Part shown: in pieces, positions 6,995-7,652 of the stretch
How the letters are laid out: every line of letters begins with the position of its first letter
Numbering within the stretch: the stretch's first letter is position 1
Source: Bacteroidaceae bacterium
Lineage (GTDB): Bacteria > Bacteroidota > Bacteroidia > Bacteroidales > Bacteroidaceae
DNA: 7,652 nt
NCBI GenBank assembly: GCA_028707655.1
Contig: JAQWAN010000094.1
Location: forward strand, 1-7,652
Reading direction: 5' to 3'
Program-made: the position numbers and the translations under genes
The notes under the pieces: model-generated
The model's database searches: none
Told to the model about the DNA's origin: nothing
Seen by the model: only the letters and a program-made list of their open reading frames with translations

Positions 6995-7652
6995 ATGGCC
7001 ATTTACTGTAATCGTAAGCGGCTTCTATTTTATCTTCTATGTCATCGGGTAGGTTAGGAAAGAAATCGAACCCTGTACGTTTTTCTAGTTCATCAATAGA
7101 GATGGCAAAGGTCTCAAAATCAAATGGACCATCTCCATAACTCTTATGCTCTAACCAAAAAGCAATACCCTTATAATAGCCATTCTTTTCGCAAACTAGT
7201 GTCATCCAATAGTAACGTGGTACGGGGATGTTGTGCGGTCCATTATAGCCCAATACTTGGTCTGCTTTAATGGTACCTCCCTTTACAACGTAGAGCTCGT
7301 TGCGAAACACAGAGCTTCGTCCCCAATTTTGCACTTTCTGTTCTAGATTAACCCAAATGTGCTGATTGAAATTTCCTATTTGTGGCGACATATTAGAGTA
7401 ATAGAAGGTCTGTATATTAGCTTCTTCTGAATACTGACGATCGTAAGAGGCACAGATATGTCCGCGGTCGTATCCGTAGAAATCGCTGCGGCTGCTGCGG
7501 TCGTTAGAAGGTATAGCTGGGTCGTTGCCCCATTGGTCTGTTCTTCCTGATCCTGTTTTAGCCGTTGTACGGTCAAAACTAAAAGCAACCCACTTGGCAT
7601 GGCGTTGCGCACGATCGTATTCTAAGCTAAAAGTGGTTACTTTTTTGCCATC
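6993..7652 (-). CDS. DNA/RNA non-specific endonuclease (NUC family), 5' partial
   Basis: This is the C-terminal 219 residues of a beta-beta-alpha-metal (His-Me finger) endonuclease of the NUC1/Serratia nuclease family, which cuts DNA and RNA without sequence preference using magnesium. The frame is open to the window edge, beyond the internal methionine at 7391. Numbered from the edge, the active-site motif is DRGH (62-65, general base H65), and NFNQHIW supplies the presumed metal ligand N96, 31 residues later; the Serratia enzyme has H89 and N119. The C-terminal part, with a GFDFFPNLPDDIED stretch and an end in YSKWP, is typical of the family. Relatives in Bacteroidales are usually exported, but the signal region is outside the window. 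It converges on galK, and its stop codon overlaps the right arm of the split terminator. Confidence 0.93.
   Translation of the reverse strand, partial: DGKKVTTFSLEYDRAQRHAKWVAFSFDRTTAKTGSGRTDQWGNDPAIPSNDRSSRSDFYGYDRGHICASYDRQYSEEANIQTFYYSNMSPQIGNFNQHIWVNLEQKVQNWGRSSVFRNELYVVKGGTIKADQVLGYNGPHNIPVPRYYWMTLVCEKNGYYKGIAFWLEHKSYGDGPFDFETFAISIDELEKRTGFDFFPNLPDDIEDKIEAAYDYSKWP

Noticed and set aside
7376..7612. 78-residue minus-strand open frame with an alanine run.
   Set aside because: It is an alternate frame of the nuclease gene, which carries the DRGH active site in the correct frame over the same bases.
1..7652. A novel defence, CRISPR or other undescribed multi-gene system.
   Set aside because: No repeat arrays, RNA genes or unknown gene clusters are visible. 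All genes belong to known families, and a lone nuclease next to an IS is not enough to claim a defence system.

Overview
The window looks like the chromosome of an AT-rich member of the Bacteroidales (Bacteroides/Prevotella-like). The evidence is the GH92 plus GH125 mannosidase pair, the GalM and GalK sequence types, the absence of clear Shine-Dalgarno sequences before most starts, and a secreted-type NUC endonuclease of a kind common in that order. This assignment is inference; no rRNA or other marker is present.

Layout: (1) Positions 3-2981, plus strand, hold the C-terminal two thirds of a GH92 alpha-mannosidase, then 24 bases later a complete GH125 exo-alpha-1,6-mannosidase with a signal peptide. 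The unit is closed by a strong intrinsic terminator at 3009-3048. Together they would strip mannose from high-mannose N-glycans or yeast-type mannan. (2) Positions 3177-5454, plus strand, hold a two-gene galactose unit: aldose 1-epimerase (galM) and galactokinase (galK), 31 bases apart, which feed galactose into the Leloir pathway. (3) Positions 5519-6972 are a complete IS3-family (IS150-type) insertion sequence lying on the minus strand, with orfA, orfB, a -1 frameshift site (A7G), imperfect 24-bp terminal inverted repeats and a 4-bp target duplication TAAA. (4) Positions 6993-7652, minus strand, hold the C-terminal part of a DNA/RNA non-specific endonuclease whose 5' end lies outside the window.

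The most notable observation is the insertion site. Removing the IS and one TAAA copy rebuilds a perfect 19-bp hairpin with a GTAA loop, A-rich on one side and T-rich on the other. This is a bidirectional terminator between the convergent galK and nuclease genes. The IS landed in its loop and moved the two arms about 1.46 kb apart. Both genes probably lost their shared terminator, and the nuclease transcript now points into the transposase genes. A second perfect hairpin (12 bp) just inside the IS, directly before orfA, could shield the transposase from that read-through.

I found no sign of a novel multi-gene system. The genes are well-known families; the interest lies in the architecture of the insertion.
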